Assembly (NCBI RefSeq): GCF_000600295.1
Contig: NZ_JEMG01000001.1
Span: forward strand, 777,920 to 841,919
Length of the DNA: 64,000 bases
Direction of reading: 5' to 3'
Source: Hylemonella gracilis str. Niagara R
Lineage (GTDB): Bacteria > Pseudomonadota > Gammaproteobacteria > Burkholderiales > Burkholderiaceae_C
A model generated the notes under the pieces. The model saw only the letters and a list, made by a program, of their open reading frames with translations, ran no database searches and was not told the origin of the DNA. Positions 57,069-64,000 of the stretch are shown in pieces (the first letter of the stretch is position 1; each line of letters starts with the position of its first letter). The position numbers were made by a program, and so were the translations under genes.

Positions 57069-57464
57069 TCAGACGCCCATCCAGGGCAGCACAAAGGCAA
57101 ACAAGCCGCCCACAAAGTACAGCCCCACGCTGGACAGCCACACGCGCCAGGCGATGCGGCGGGTGCGCAGGCAGGCACCGCGCAGGGCCGGGTCGGTGGG
57201 ACAGGGGGCGCTGCGGTGGTGCCATTGCCAGGCGCCGCTGGCCAGCAGCATCAGGCCGGCGAAGAGGAAGAGGCCCTCCTTGTGTTCGCTGAGCCAGACG
57301 ATCTGCGGAAACACCGCCATCAGGCTGGAGAGCGCCGCCCCTGCGCCCAGGGCCACCAGCATCGCCGGCAGCGCACAGCACACCAGTGTGCTGGTGCTGG
57401 CGAACAACGCCACCAACGAGGACCAGAGGCCACCGCGCGTCTCGCTCAGGCCGTCGGCGCTCAT
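57069..57464 (-). CDS. MerT-like metal transport membrane protein
   Basis: 131 residues, three to four helices. The first helix carries a Cys pair (STLVCCALPAMLVALGAGAALSS, C29-C30), the hallmark of MerT-type importers. The last helices are VGLYFVGGLFAFVLPW. Overlaps the HMA-domain gene by four bases. Which metal it moves is unknown; neighbours point to copper as much as mercury, and no merA or merR is present. Confidence 0.75.
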   Translation of the reverse strand: MSADGLSETRGGLWSSLVALFASTSTLVCCALPAMLVALGAGAALSSLMAVFPQIVWLSEHKEGLFLFAGLMLLASGAWQWHHRSAPCPTDPALRGACLRTRRIAWRVWLSSVGLYFVGGLFAFVLPWMGV

Positions 57465-57787
57465 TTGCGCGCTTTCAGTTCGGCCTTGATGTCAGCGACC
57501 GATTGCGACACTGTCTCGATCCTGACCACGTCGTAGCCCGAGTCCACGATCTCCGCGCTAATGGCCTGCGCGTCCAGGGTCTGGCCAGGCTTGGGCTGCA
57601 CCGCCACGACCTTGTTCTTGAGGTCCACGAAGACTTCCTGGGTGGCGGGCATCTTGCCCACGCGTTTCTCGATGCCTTGCGCGCAGAAGGCGCAGACCAT
57701 GCCGTTGACCGTGACCTTCAGCGTGGACGCGGCGTAGGCGGGCAATGCGCCCAGGGACAAAGCGAGGGTGAGGATGAAGTTGTTCAT
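57461..57787 (-). CDS. Periplasmic heavy-metal-associated (HMA/MerP-like) protein
   Basis: 108 residues. Signal peptide ending AYA; the metal motif GMVCAFCAQGIEKRV (C32, C35) in a ferredoxin-like HMA fold of about 70 residues. A charged tail (SVADIKAELKARK) follows. MerP-like proteins hand metal to a MerT-type carrier; the overlap with the MerT-like gene supports this. ATG 57787 starts the signal peptide. Confidence 0.85.
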   Translation of the reverse strand: MNNFILTLALSLGALPAYAASTLKVTVNGMVCAFCAQGIEKRVGKMPATQEVFVDLKNKVVAVQPKPGQTLDAQAISAEIVDSGYDVVRIETVSQSVADIKAELKARK

Positions 57788-57800
57788 GATGTGCTCCGAA

Positions 57801-58451
57801 TCAAAAGATGTACATGAAGTTGGCACGGGCCTGCGACATGGTGTTGACGCCCAGCTCGATGAAATAACGCTTGTGGATCAGGCGCAGCATGGGCGTGATC
57901 TCGGTCTCGTCCGACAGACCCTTCATGCGACGGGCTTCGAGGATGAACCAGGGCTGGACCTGGTCGTAGTCCACCTCGTAGAGAGAGAAACCCGCGCGCG
58001 CCGAGCCGTAGTCGTGCTTCAGGCCTTCGGCCCGGTACAGACGCGCCGTGGCCGACAGGTAGATCCGCGTGGTCTCGTAGTCCACCTGCAGGCCCGGTGT
58101 GGCCATGGGGCGGGCACCCGCGTAGTCGTTGCCGCTCACCGAACCCAGGCCACCGATGAACCACAGATTGGCCTGTGAATGCGGTGCGTTCCAGCGCTGG
58201 AGCAGCCGGGTGTAGGTCGCCTCGTTGAGCAGACGCGAGCGGGACTTGTCGTCCGAACGCATGTAGACCGAGGACACGCCGACCGCATCGCGCGCCGTGG
58301 GCGCGTAGTTGATGTAGGCTTCGCGCCAGTTGGGGCCGAAGTCCCCCATGGCCATCCAGCTCTCCTTGAACCCCATGGGGCCAGCCAGCGCGGGCAGTGC
58401 CGCCATCCAGGCCAGCGCGCCCAGGGCGCTGCGTAGACGACGCACGCTCAT
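57801..58451 (-). CDS. Predicted outer-membrane protein of metal operon
   Basis: 216 residues. Signal peptide (ALGALAWMAALPALA), then alternating beta-strand pattern with frequent Tyr/Trp and a C-terminus ending FMYIF, typical of an outer-membrane barrel. The family is not named by me; it travels with CusF-like and MerP-like genes here, overlapping the CusF-like gene by four bases. A role in metal passage or binding is inferred from the operon only. Confidence 0.65.
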   Translation of the reverse strand: MSVRRLRSALGALAWMAALPALAGPMGFKESWMAMGDFGPNWREAYINYAPTARDAVGVSSVYMRSDDKSRSRLLNEATYTRLLQRWNAPHSQANLWFIGGLGSVSGNDYAGARPMATPGLQVDYETTRIYLSATARLYRAEGLKHDYGSARAGFSLYEVDYDQVQPWFILEARRMKGLSDETEITPMLRLIHKRYFIELGVNTMSQARANFMYIF

Positions 58452-58729
58452 GGTTTGCGCTCCAGCGCGTCGATGACCAGATGGTCGTCGCGCTCCACAA
58501 AGGTGAAACGCACCTTGTCACCAGGCTTGAACCCGGCCAGTGGTACGCTGTTGTCCACCTTGAAGGGCATGGTCATGGCATCCATGTCGATGCGCGGGAT
58601 GCGTTCGTGCTCCAGCACCACACGGGAGCGCTCCGTGTCCACCCGGACCACGGTGGCGTGCACCCAGGGCGGCGCGGCCCAGGCCAAGCCCGCGCAGGCG
58701 AGCGCGGCGATGGCGATCAGAAATTTCAT
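58448..58729 (-). CDS. CusF-like periplasmic copper-binding protein
   Basis: 93 residues. Signal peptide ending AWAA; five-stranded OB-like fold with H41 in LEHERIPRID and the Met pair M52/M54 in AMTMPF. These correspond to the copper ligands of CusF; the stacking Trp of CusF appears replaced by Met49. Binds Cu(I) or Ag(I) in the periplasm, usually for CusCBA, which is not in the window. Confidence 0.85.
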   Translation of the reverse strand: MKFLIAIAALACAGLAWAAPPWVHATVVRVDTERSRVVLEHERIPRIDMDAMTMPFKVDNSVPLAGFKPGDKVRFTFVERDDHLVIDALERKP

Positions 58730-58813
58730 GCAATCACTCCGGACAGCGAGCCACAGGGGCTCGTGAAAAACCCGCCCGCAAACGTGGCTTGCAGGCGGAC
58801 GGGGGCTGTCAGG

Positions 58814-59173
58814 TCAGGTGATGGGAGGCTTGACCAGGCGCGCGAGTTCGGCGCTGGCGTAGCGGTCGGCGAGCGGGCTGGCCTCCGCCGGCAGACGCAG
58901 TCCGGGGGCCTTCAGCAGGGGCAGAGGGGCCGGGCTCAGCGACATGCAGAGCTGGCAGCTCTGGCAGCCGCGTTCGGTCTGGGGCTCCGTGTTGTCCTCG
59001 ACGGCCGTCATGCGCATGGGACAGTCGGCCGGCATGCCCGCAGCGGCTTCGCCTGTCGCTGCCGCCACTTCGTTGGCCGCCATGTGCACGGCCATGCGCT
59101 CCACGCTCCAGGCGCGCAGGGGCAACAAGGCGATCAGGACGAGGATGAAAAGACGGCACACGGGCTGGATCAT
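58814..59173 (-). CDS. Small Cys-rich exported protein (DUF2946-like)
   Basis: 119 residues, first gene of the metal operon. Signal-like helix LFILVLIALLPLRAWS; then a Met-rich stretch (ERMAVHMAANE, GMPADCPMRM) and a Cys cluster ERGCQSCQLCMS. Such Cys/Met-rich exported proteins accompany copper systems; assignment to DUF2946 is tentative. ATG 59173 begins the signal; the open frame upstream lacks features. Confidence 0.65.
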   Translation of the reverse strand: MIQPVCRLFILVLIALLPLRAWSVERMAVHMAANEVAAATGEAAAGMPADCPMRMTAVEDNTEPQTERGCQSCQLCMSLSPAPLPLLKAPGLRLPAEASPLADRYASAELARLVKPPIT

Positions 59174-59635
59174 AGCCAGAGTCGTTCGGCCTTGCACCAA
59201 GCGGGCTGGACAAGTGCCTGCTGGTCCCGGCTCTCGCGCCTTTGCAGGCAGCTTGGCCGAAGAACCGTTGGGGTTTGCAGCCTTGTCAGAAAAGGTTTCC
59301 CAAGAGACGACGGCTGAGATGGGCGGATTCAACCGGTCGATGCAACAGCTGTCGCTGGATCGAACGGTGTGGCTCTCCAACTTCAATGACCGGTATCGAC
59401 GCTAGCGGCCCTCAGGTCGCCAAATTGGAACGGCAGCACCAGCCTGAAGCTGCCAGTTGGCTAATGCTTGCAGTTTCTACTTTGACTGATGCCCGCTCAG
59501 GTCGGCGTCAGCATGCTAGTGAGGAATCGAAATTGCAAACCTTGTGAGTCAAGTTGCGTAACTCATTGATTTTGAATGACACAAATTGCAGACTCAATTG
59601 TCGGATTGCAGATTCAATTGTTCCCGACACATGAT
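59174..59635. other. Gap between metal operon and folB with transposon-end-like repeats
   Basis: No gene is supported. At 59586-59604 and 59606-59624 two direct repeats, TTGCAGACTCAATTGTCGG and TTGCAGATTCAATTGTTCC, are followed at 59623-59629 by CCCGACA. Read on the minus strand this is an element end starting TGTCGGGAACA with two internal binding-site-like repeats, only six bases from the folB stop. Similar sequence occurs at 53348-53384. It probably marks the right edge of the insertion. Confidence 0.5.
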
Positions 59636-60004
59636 TTACCACTGACCCACGAGTTGTTCAATCGCGACTTCGCAATCGTCGAAGATTTCCAACTTCACGA
59701 TTTTGACGCGCACGCCGATTACGCCGGGTAGCTGCAGCAGGCGATTGGCGAGTTTCCCCGTCAAGCTTTCCAACAGATTCACATGCCGTTCTGTGCATTC
59801 AGCGATCACGATGTCATGCACCTTCCTATAGTCCAGAACGCTGTGAATGTGGTCATCGACAGGCTGCAGCGGTTGCGAGCCTTGGTTGAGCTCCACATCG
59901 ACTGCGATGGGTTGGGAAGCGCTGATTTCATGGTCCAGGATGCCCAGGTTGGCCTGGAAGCGCAGGCCGGTCAGTGAGAGTTTTTGCGTGCCTTTGTTCA
60001 GCAT
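59636..60004 (-). CDS. folB: Dihydroneopterin aldolase
   Basis: 122 residues. Family features: LTGLRFQANLGILDHE at the start and HVNLLESLTGKLANRLL with the catalytic region, then KLEIFDDCEVA. It cleaves dihydroneopterin in folate synthesis. It lies seven bases after the pteridine-reductase-type SDR. Its stop directly abuts the edge of the inserted segment, so the last few residues could differ from relatives. Confidence 0.88.
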   Translation of the reverse strand: MLNKGTQKLSLTGLRFQANLGILDHEISASQPIAVDVELNQGSQPLQPVDDHIHSVLDYRKVHDIVIAECTERHVNLLESLTGKLANRLLQLPGVIGVRVKIVKLEIFDDCEVAIEQLVGQW

Positions 60005-60011
60005 GTGCGCC

Positions 60012-60776
60012 TCACATCATTGAAAAATCACGATCGAAGCGTTGCAGATGCTGACCGCCATCGACCAGCAGGGTTGTGCCGGTGATGGAGCAGTTCTCCA
60101 GCGCGAATTTGACTGTTGCGACCACATCGGCCGGCGTGGAGGAGCGACCCAGGGGCGAGAGCCGATGCAGGGCGGCGAACTTTTCCGCACTCAAGTATTC
60201 GCTGTTCAGCGTCAGCCCAGGTGCCACGCCCACCACTCGGATTTGCGGTGCAAGTGCCAGCGCGAGCAGGGTGTTCGCGGTTTCTAGCGCGGCCTTGGCC
60301 AGCGTATAGCTGAGGAAGTCTGGATTGGGGTTCCAGAGCTTCTGATCTAGCATGTTGACAATCACGCCCGGCGCCTGTCGTTCCTGCGCATGGGCGTGCA
60401 GCGCCTGGGCCAGAAGGATGGGAGCGCCCGTGTTCACTCGCAAATGCCGTTCCATGGCGGCATAGCTGAAGTCGCTTGCGGTGTCATGTTCGAACAAGGC
60501 GGCGCTGTTGACGACGGCATCGACGCTGCCGAACGCCGAGATCACGCGGGGCAGCAACGCCCGCACCGCAATTTCGTCTGTAAGGTCGGCATCAAAAGTC
60601 TCTGCATCGCTTCCGAATCGACGGCAGTCTGCCACCGTGTGTCGAGCTTCCGTTTCCGAGCCCCGATAATGGATGGCCACGTGCCAACCAACTTGCGCCA
60701 GCGCGAGGGCGATTTCCCTGCCGAGGCGCCTGGCTCCGCCTGTGACGAGGACCGTTTTGGGTTCAGACGTGATCAT
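60012..60776 (-). CDS. SDR-family reductase, pteridine-reductase type (FolM/PTR1-like)
   Basis: 254 residues. The cofactor motif is TGGARRLG at residues 12-19, which fits the TGx3RxG pattern of pteridine reductases rather than the common TGxxxGxG. Catalytic Tyr-x3-Lys is in FLSYTLAKAALE. With folB directly downstream, a role in reducing dihydropterins or dihydrofolate is likely. ATG 60776 is the family start; it is divergent from the methyltransferase gene. Confidence 0.85.
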   Translation of the reverse strand: MITSEPKTVLVTGGARRLGREIALALAQVGWHVAIHYRGSETEARHTVADCRRFGSDAETFDADLTDEIAVRALLPRVISAFGSVDAVVNSAALFEHDTASDFSYAAMERHLRVNTGAPILLAQALHAHAQERQAPGVIVNMLDQKLWNPNPDFLSYTLAKAALETANTLLALALAPQIRVVGVAPGLTLNSEYLSAEKFAALHRLSPLGRSSTPADVVATVKFALENCSITGTTLLVDGGQHLQRFDRDFSMM

Positions 60777-60873
60777 GGGGAGTGGCTGTCCTTGTCGCGC
60801 GGGGTCAGAGTGTTGGCGGTTCGCAGCCGTCTCCATTTTCCGTTCATGGCATCGCTTCGGAGACAATCCGCGC

Positions 60874-62058
60874 GTGAGCAATACGACGCAGAGTTTAACG
60901 ACCCATCTGTCCGCGCATCTGGCGCAGGCCCTGGCGGAGGCGGGCGGCTGGCTGGGGTTTGACGATTTCATGGCGCGCGCCTTGTACACGCCGGGTCTGG
61001 GCTACTACGCCAACGATCTGCGCAAGCTCGGCCTGATGCCCGGCGCCAGTGGGGGTGGCAGTGATTTCGTGACTGCCCCCGAACTCTCGCCGTTGTTTGG
61101 ACAGGCGTTGGCGGCCCAGATTGGTGAAGCGCTCGAGCGCACGGCGACGGACCAAATTTGGGAATTCGGCGCGGGTTCCGGGGCGCTGGCCTTGCAACTG
61201 TTGCGCGCCCTGCGAGGCAAGGTCAGGCGCTACACCATCGTGGACTTGTCGGGCGCCCTGCGCGCCCGACAGCAGCAGACCTTGCAAGAGTTTGCCGATC
61301 AAGCCGATGTGCGCATCGACTGGGCTGCGACCCTGCCCGAGGCGATGCATGGCATCGTGGTTGGCAACGAGGTGCTGGACGCGATGCCAGTCAAGTTGCT
61401 GGCGCGCAAGCATGGTGTCTGGCATGAGCGCGGCGTGGCCGAGGACCGAGGGCATTTCGTCTGGGCCGACCGTCCCACGGAGTTGCGTCCACCGGTGGCG
61501 ATCGCCGGCGAGCACGATTACCTCACCGAAACGCACGCACAGGCCGAAGCCTTCATGCGCACAGTGGCGGGCAAGCTGTTGCATGGTGCCAAAGAGGGTC
61601 GCCATGGCGCGGCCTTTTTCATCGACTACGGCTTCCCCGAGTCCGAGTACTACCATCCCCAGCGCCACATGGGCACGGTGATGTGCCACCGTGCCCATCA
61701 GTCCGACACCGATCCGCTGAGCGACGTGGGCCTGAAGGACATCACCGCCCATGTGAATTTCACGGGCATCGCCCTGGCCGGGCAGGAGGCCGGGCTGGAC
61801 GTGCTGGGGTACACCTCGCAGGGCCGCTTTCTGTTCAACTGCGGTCTGGCGCGGCTGATGACGCTGGCCCGCACCGCGGACGATACGCCTGAGGCGCTGG
61901 CCCGGCGCGCGCAGGCCAGCAAGCTGGTGATGGAGCATGAGATGGGCGAGTTGTTCAAGGTGATCGGTTTCGCCACGCCCGACGCGGTGGGGCGGTCGCC
62001 CTGGGGGGATGCCGCCGCGCTGGGTTTTGCCTCTGGCGATCGCACGCACGCCCTCTGA
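60874..62058 (+). CDS. MidA/NdufAF7-type SAM-dependent methyltransferase
   Basis: 394 residues from GTG 60874. The family (formerly DUF185) starts with GWLGFDDFMARALYTPGLGYYAN, has TAPELSPLFGQALAAQI, SAM motif WEFGAGSGALALQLL, and GNEVLDAMPVKLL. NdufAF7 methylates an Arg of complex I in mitochondria; bacterial members are little studied. The frame is open upstream, but the family start and the divergent SDR gene put the start here. Confidence 0.88.
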   Translation: MSNTTQSLTTHLSAHLAQALAEAGGWLGFDDFMARALYTPGLGYYANDLRKLGLMPGASGGGSDFVTAPELSPLFGQALAAQIGEALERTATDQIWEFGAGSGALALQLLRALRGKVRRYTIVDLSGALRARQQQTLQEFADQADVRIDWAATLPEAMHGIVVGNEVLDAMPVKLLARKHGVWHERGVAEDRGHFVWADRPTELRPPVAIAGEHDYLTETHAQAEAFMRTVAGKLLHGAKEGRHGAAFFIDYGFPESEYYHPQRHMGTVMCHRAHQSDTDPLSDVGLKDITAHVNFTGIALAGQEAGLDVLGYTSQGRFLFNCGLARLMTLARTADDTPEALARRAQASKLVMEHEMGELFKVIGFATPDAVGRSPWGDAAALGFASGDRTHAL

Positions 62059-62082
62059 CAGGACAGGGAACAAGGACGAGTC

Positions 62083-62277
62083 ATGTGGCGTTGGTTGCTG
62101 GCTGTTTTCATCATCGTGTTGATCGTCAATGCCTTGACGCCCTGGTTCCAGCGCATCGGTTTCGGCCGCTTGCCGGGTGACTTCAACTTCACGCTCTTCG
62201 GTCGGCGTTTCAACCTGCCATTCATGAGCACCATTCTGCTGAGCGTGGCGGCGGCACTGATCGCGCGCCTGATCTGA
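62083..62277 (+). CDS. DUF2905 family small membrane protein
   Basis: 64 residues. Two hydrophobic helices (WLLAVFIIVLIVNAL and MSTILLSVAAALIARLI) flank the conserved GFGRLPGDFNFTLFGRRFNLPF, the DUF2905 core. Function unknown. It follows the methyltransferase by 24 bases, its usual neighbour. Confidence 0.9.
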   Translation: MWRWLLAVFIIVLIVNALTPWFQRIGFGRLPGDFNFTLFGRRFNLPFMSTILLSVAAALIARLI

Positions 62278-62375
62278 GGCGCTCAGGCGTCGTCCTGCGG
62301 CGCCCATCCCAGAGTCCACTGGGTTCGACGCTTAGCCCTCGACGAATCGACTTCGGCTTGTCTGGCCCGCGCGGC

Positions 62376-63656
62376 TTACCCCGTCTGTATCGCGGTCAGG
62401 GCCTGTTCGACGGCGCGCACACGCGCCGCATGGATGCGTCGACCCACGTCCGGGCCCTTCAGACCTTGCGCCATCGCGAGCGCCGAGATGTCCTGTGTGG
62501 GCAAGGCCAGCGCGGCGTCCAGCGCCGACTGCAGGCGCACGGCCTGAGGGTAGGGACGCTCTCGCAGACCGTCCTCAGGCAGACCGCGCCCACGCGCGTC
62601 GCAGGCGCAAGCCAGCAGCGCTTGGCTGAAGCGATCGGGCTTGCGCAGTGCATCACAGCGCTCCAGCAGGCGCAGCACGGCTTCGGCGTTGAGCTTGCCA
62701 CTGGCGTGGATGTTGCCGTGCTCGCGTGCCACCACCTCGCCCAGCTCGCGGCAGTCCACGGGCACGCGCAGGCGTTCGGAGATGCCTTGCAACAGTCGCG
62801 CGCTGCGCCCCTCGTGGCCGAGGTGGCGTGGCAGCAGGTCCGCAGGCGTGGTGCCCTTGCCCAGGTCGTGGCCCAGGCAGGCGTAGCGCACGGGCAGGGG
62901 GGCGTGCAACTCGGCGGCCTGGTCCAGCACCAGCATCAGGTGCAAACCTGTGTCCACCTCGGGATGGTGCTCGACGGGCTGGGGCACACCCCAGAGCCGG
63001 TCCACTTCGGGCAGCAGGCGCTTGAGGGCGCCGCAGGCGCGCAGCACCTCGAACATGCGCGAGGGCTTCGCTTCCATCAGGCCCCGACTGAGCTCCTGCC
63101 AGACGCGCTCGGGCACCAGGTGGTCGACTTCACCGTCCTCGACCATCTCCCGCATCAGCGCCATCGTCTCGGGAGCGACGCTGAATTCCGTGAAGCGTGC
63201 CGAGAAGCGCGCCACGCGCAGGATGCGCACCGGGTCTTCGCGGAAGGCCGGGGTGACATGGCGCAGGATTTTGTGGTCGAGGTCGCGTCGGCCCTGGCAG
63301 GGGTCGACGACCTGCGCGGCGTCGAAGCCGCCGTCGGGTCGGCAATGCTCGCGCGGCACGGCCAGGGCGTTGAGCGTCAGGTCGCGCCGGGCCAGGTCTT
63401 CCTCCAGCGTCACGTCGGGCGCGGCGTGGACGGCGAAGCCCTTGTAGCCGCGCGCGGTCTTGCGCTCGGTGCGCGCGAGCGCATGTTCTTCGTGCGTCTC
63501 GGGGTGGAGGAAGACCGGGAAGTCCTTGCCCACCGGCGTGAAACCCTGGGCGGCCATGGCCTCGGGGGTGGCGCCTACCACCACCCAGTCCCGGTCCTTG
63601 ACCGGCAGGCCGAGCAGGGCGTCGCGCACCGCGCCGCCCACCATGTAAATCTGCAT
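62376..63656 (-). CDS. cca: Multifunctional CCA tRNA nucleotidyltransferase/2'3'-cyclic phosphodiesterase/phosphatase
   Basis: 426 residues. Class II nucleotidyltransferase start YMVGGAVRDALLGLPVKDRDWVVVG with catalytic Asp residues in DRDW, then RRDLTLNALAV, and a C-terminal HD domain with GHDLGKG and HHPEVDTGLHL. It adds or repairs the CCA end of tRNA; the HD domain gives phosphohydrolase activity. Confidence 0.95.
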   Translation of the reverse strand: MQIYMVGGAVRDALLGLPVKDRDWVVVGATPEAMAAQGFTPVGKDFPVFLHPETHEEHALARTERKTARGYKGFAVHAAPDVTLEEDLARRDLTLNALAVPREHCRPDGGFDAAQVVDPCQGRRDLDHKILRHVTPAFREDPVRILRVARFSARFTEFSVAPETMALMREMVEDGEVDHLVPERVWQELSRGLMEAKPSRMFEVLRACGALKRLLPEVDRLWGVPQPVEHHPEVDTGLHLMLVLDQAAELHAPLPVRYACLGHDLGKGTTPADLLPRHLGHEGRSARLLQGISERLRVPVDCRELGEVVAREHGNIHASGKLNAEAVLRLLERCDALRKPDRFSQALLACACDARGRGLPEDGLRERPYPQAVRLQSALDAALALPTQDISALAMAQGLKGPDVGRRIHAARVRAVEQALTAIQTG

Positions 63657-63754
63657 GGGGACAGTCTAGCCGCTTGTGCCCGTGGCCACGCGGACCATGG
63701 TCTGCCCCTCGATGTGCGGCGGGCGAGGCGCCTTGGGTGTTCGGTCGTTAGGGT

Positions 63755-64000
63755 TCAGTCCGCTGCGGCGAACTGGTGCAGCAGCGCGTCGGTGGCAGGG
63801 TCCGAAGGGTAGAAAAGTTCGATGCTGAGTTCGGCCAGGGTGATGTCGCGCGGCGTGCCGAAGGCTGTCATGGTCGTGAACAGCGAGAGCCGATGGCCGC
63901 CGATTTCCATCTCGCAGGGGATCAGCAGCTCGGGCGCGCCGCTGGCGGGGCCTGGCGTTTCCAGCAGCGCAGCCACCTGCGGGTAAGCCAACACTTCCTG
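63755..64000 (-). CDS. C-terminal part of a regulator-like protein (partial at right edge)
   Basis: The frame is open at the window edge; about 81 residues are seen. The stretch CEMEIGGHRLSLFTTMTAFGTPRDITLAELSIELFYPSDPAT resembles the C-terminal ligand-binding domain of helix-turn-helix regulators of the MmyB type. The DNA-binding part would lie outside the window, so the call is tentative. Confidence 0.5.
   Translation of the reverse strand, partial: QEVLAYPQVAALLETPGPASGAPELLIPCEMEIGGHRLSLFTTMTAFGTPRDITLAELSIELFYPSDPATDALLHQFAAAD

Noticed and set aside
57069-57787. Mercury resistance (mer) operon
   Set aside because: Only MerT-like and MerP-like genes are present; no merR or merA, and neighbours are copper-type.
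53348-59629. Exact transposon with target-site duplication
   Set aside because: Bases flanking the two TGTCGG-type ends do not match, so a clean element could not be delimited.

Overview
The window is high-GC chromosomal DNA. Gene order and protein types fit a beta-proteobacterium of the Burkholderiales, most likely Comamonadaceae: the pilL-yqgE-ruvX-pyrR-pyrB-pyrC'-plsC run, ybeY-phoH, the folB-SDR-methyltransferase-DUF2905-cca block, Bug-type periplasmic binding proteins, and dispersed GC-rich intergenic repeats. No rRNA, tRNA or CRISPR was seen. All calls come from reading the sequence and from knowledge of the families; no database search was run.

Layout. 1-8.4 kb: end of a PilL/ChpA-like chemotaxis kinase that appears cut short, then yqgE, ruvX, the pyrimidine genes pyrR-pyrB-pyrC' (the last a dihydroorotase homologue without its zinc histidines), an acyltransferase, a YjgN-type membrane protein and an M48 peptidase. 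8.4-11.4 kb: divergent Fbp-like ABC ATPase and permease without a binding protein. 11.4-16.5 kb: cytochrome c, dtd, an AT-rich acquired gene with a phage-defence-like N-terminus, ybeY, phoH, ruvA and an alpha-carbonic anhydrase. 16.7-24.7 kb: a seven-gene operon (2OG-Fe dioxygenase, VOC protein, BMP-family nucleoside-type ABC importer, isochorismatase-type hydrolase) divergent from rutR. 24.7-30.1 kb: D-amino-acid dehydrogenase, RidA, LysR, Bug protein, amidase. 30.2-34.4 kb: the complete rutABCDEF uracil-degradation operon, without rutG. 34.8-37.1 kb: ruvB, a MipA/OmpV protein and a small exported protein. 37.2-47.5 kb: a glucose-type uptake and catabolism locus (binding protein, LamB-type porin, two permeases, ATPase, GltS/GltR-like two-component pair, glk, zwf). 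47.7-50.1 kb: phosphatase, DUF4136 lipoprotein, ttcA.

50.3-59.6 kb is an accessory segment lying between ttcA and folB, genes that I recall as neighbours in related genomes. It carries a LysR/metallo-beta-lactamase pair, a remnant integron (5' fragment of intI, attI with paired direct repeats, three cassettes each with an attC site, all cassettes divergent from intI), a tyrosine recombinase gene stopped by one amber codon, a sensor-kinase remnant and a five-gene metal-handling operon. AT-rich repeats resembling transposon ends occur at 53.35 kb and 59.6 kb. 59.6-64 kb returns to core genes: folB, a pteridine-reductase-type SDR, a MidA-type methyltransferase, DUF2905, cca and the end of one further gene.

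Two themes link the genes. Pyrimidine metabolism appears as biosynthesis (pyr genes), breakdown (rut operon) and probably uptake: RutR-like operators lie both before rutA and in front of the BMP/dioxygenase operon, which suggests one regulon in which the ABC importer stands in for the missing RutG permease. Second, the ttcA-folB segment records several independent insertions, the integron being the clearest.
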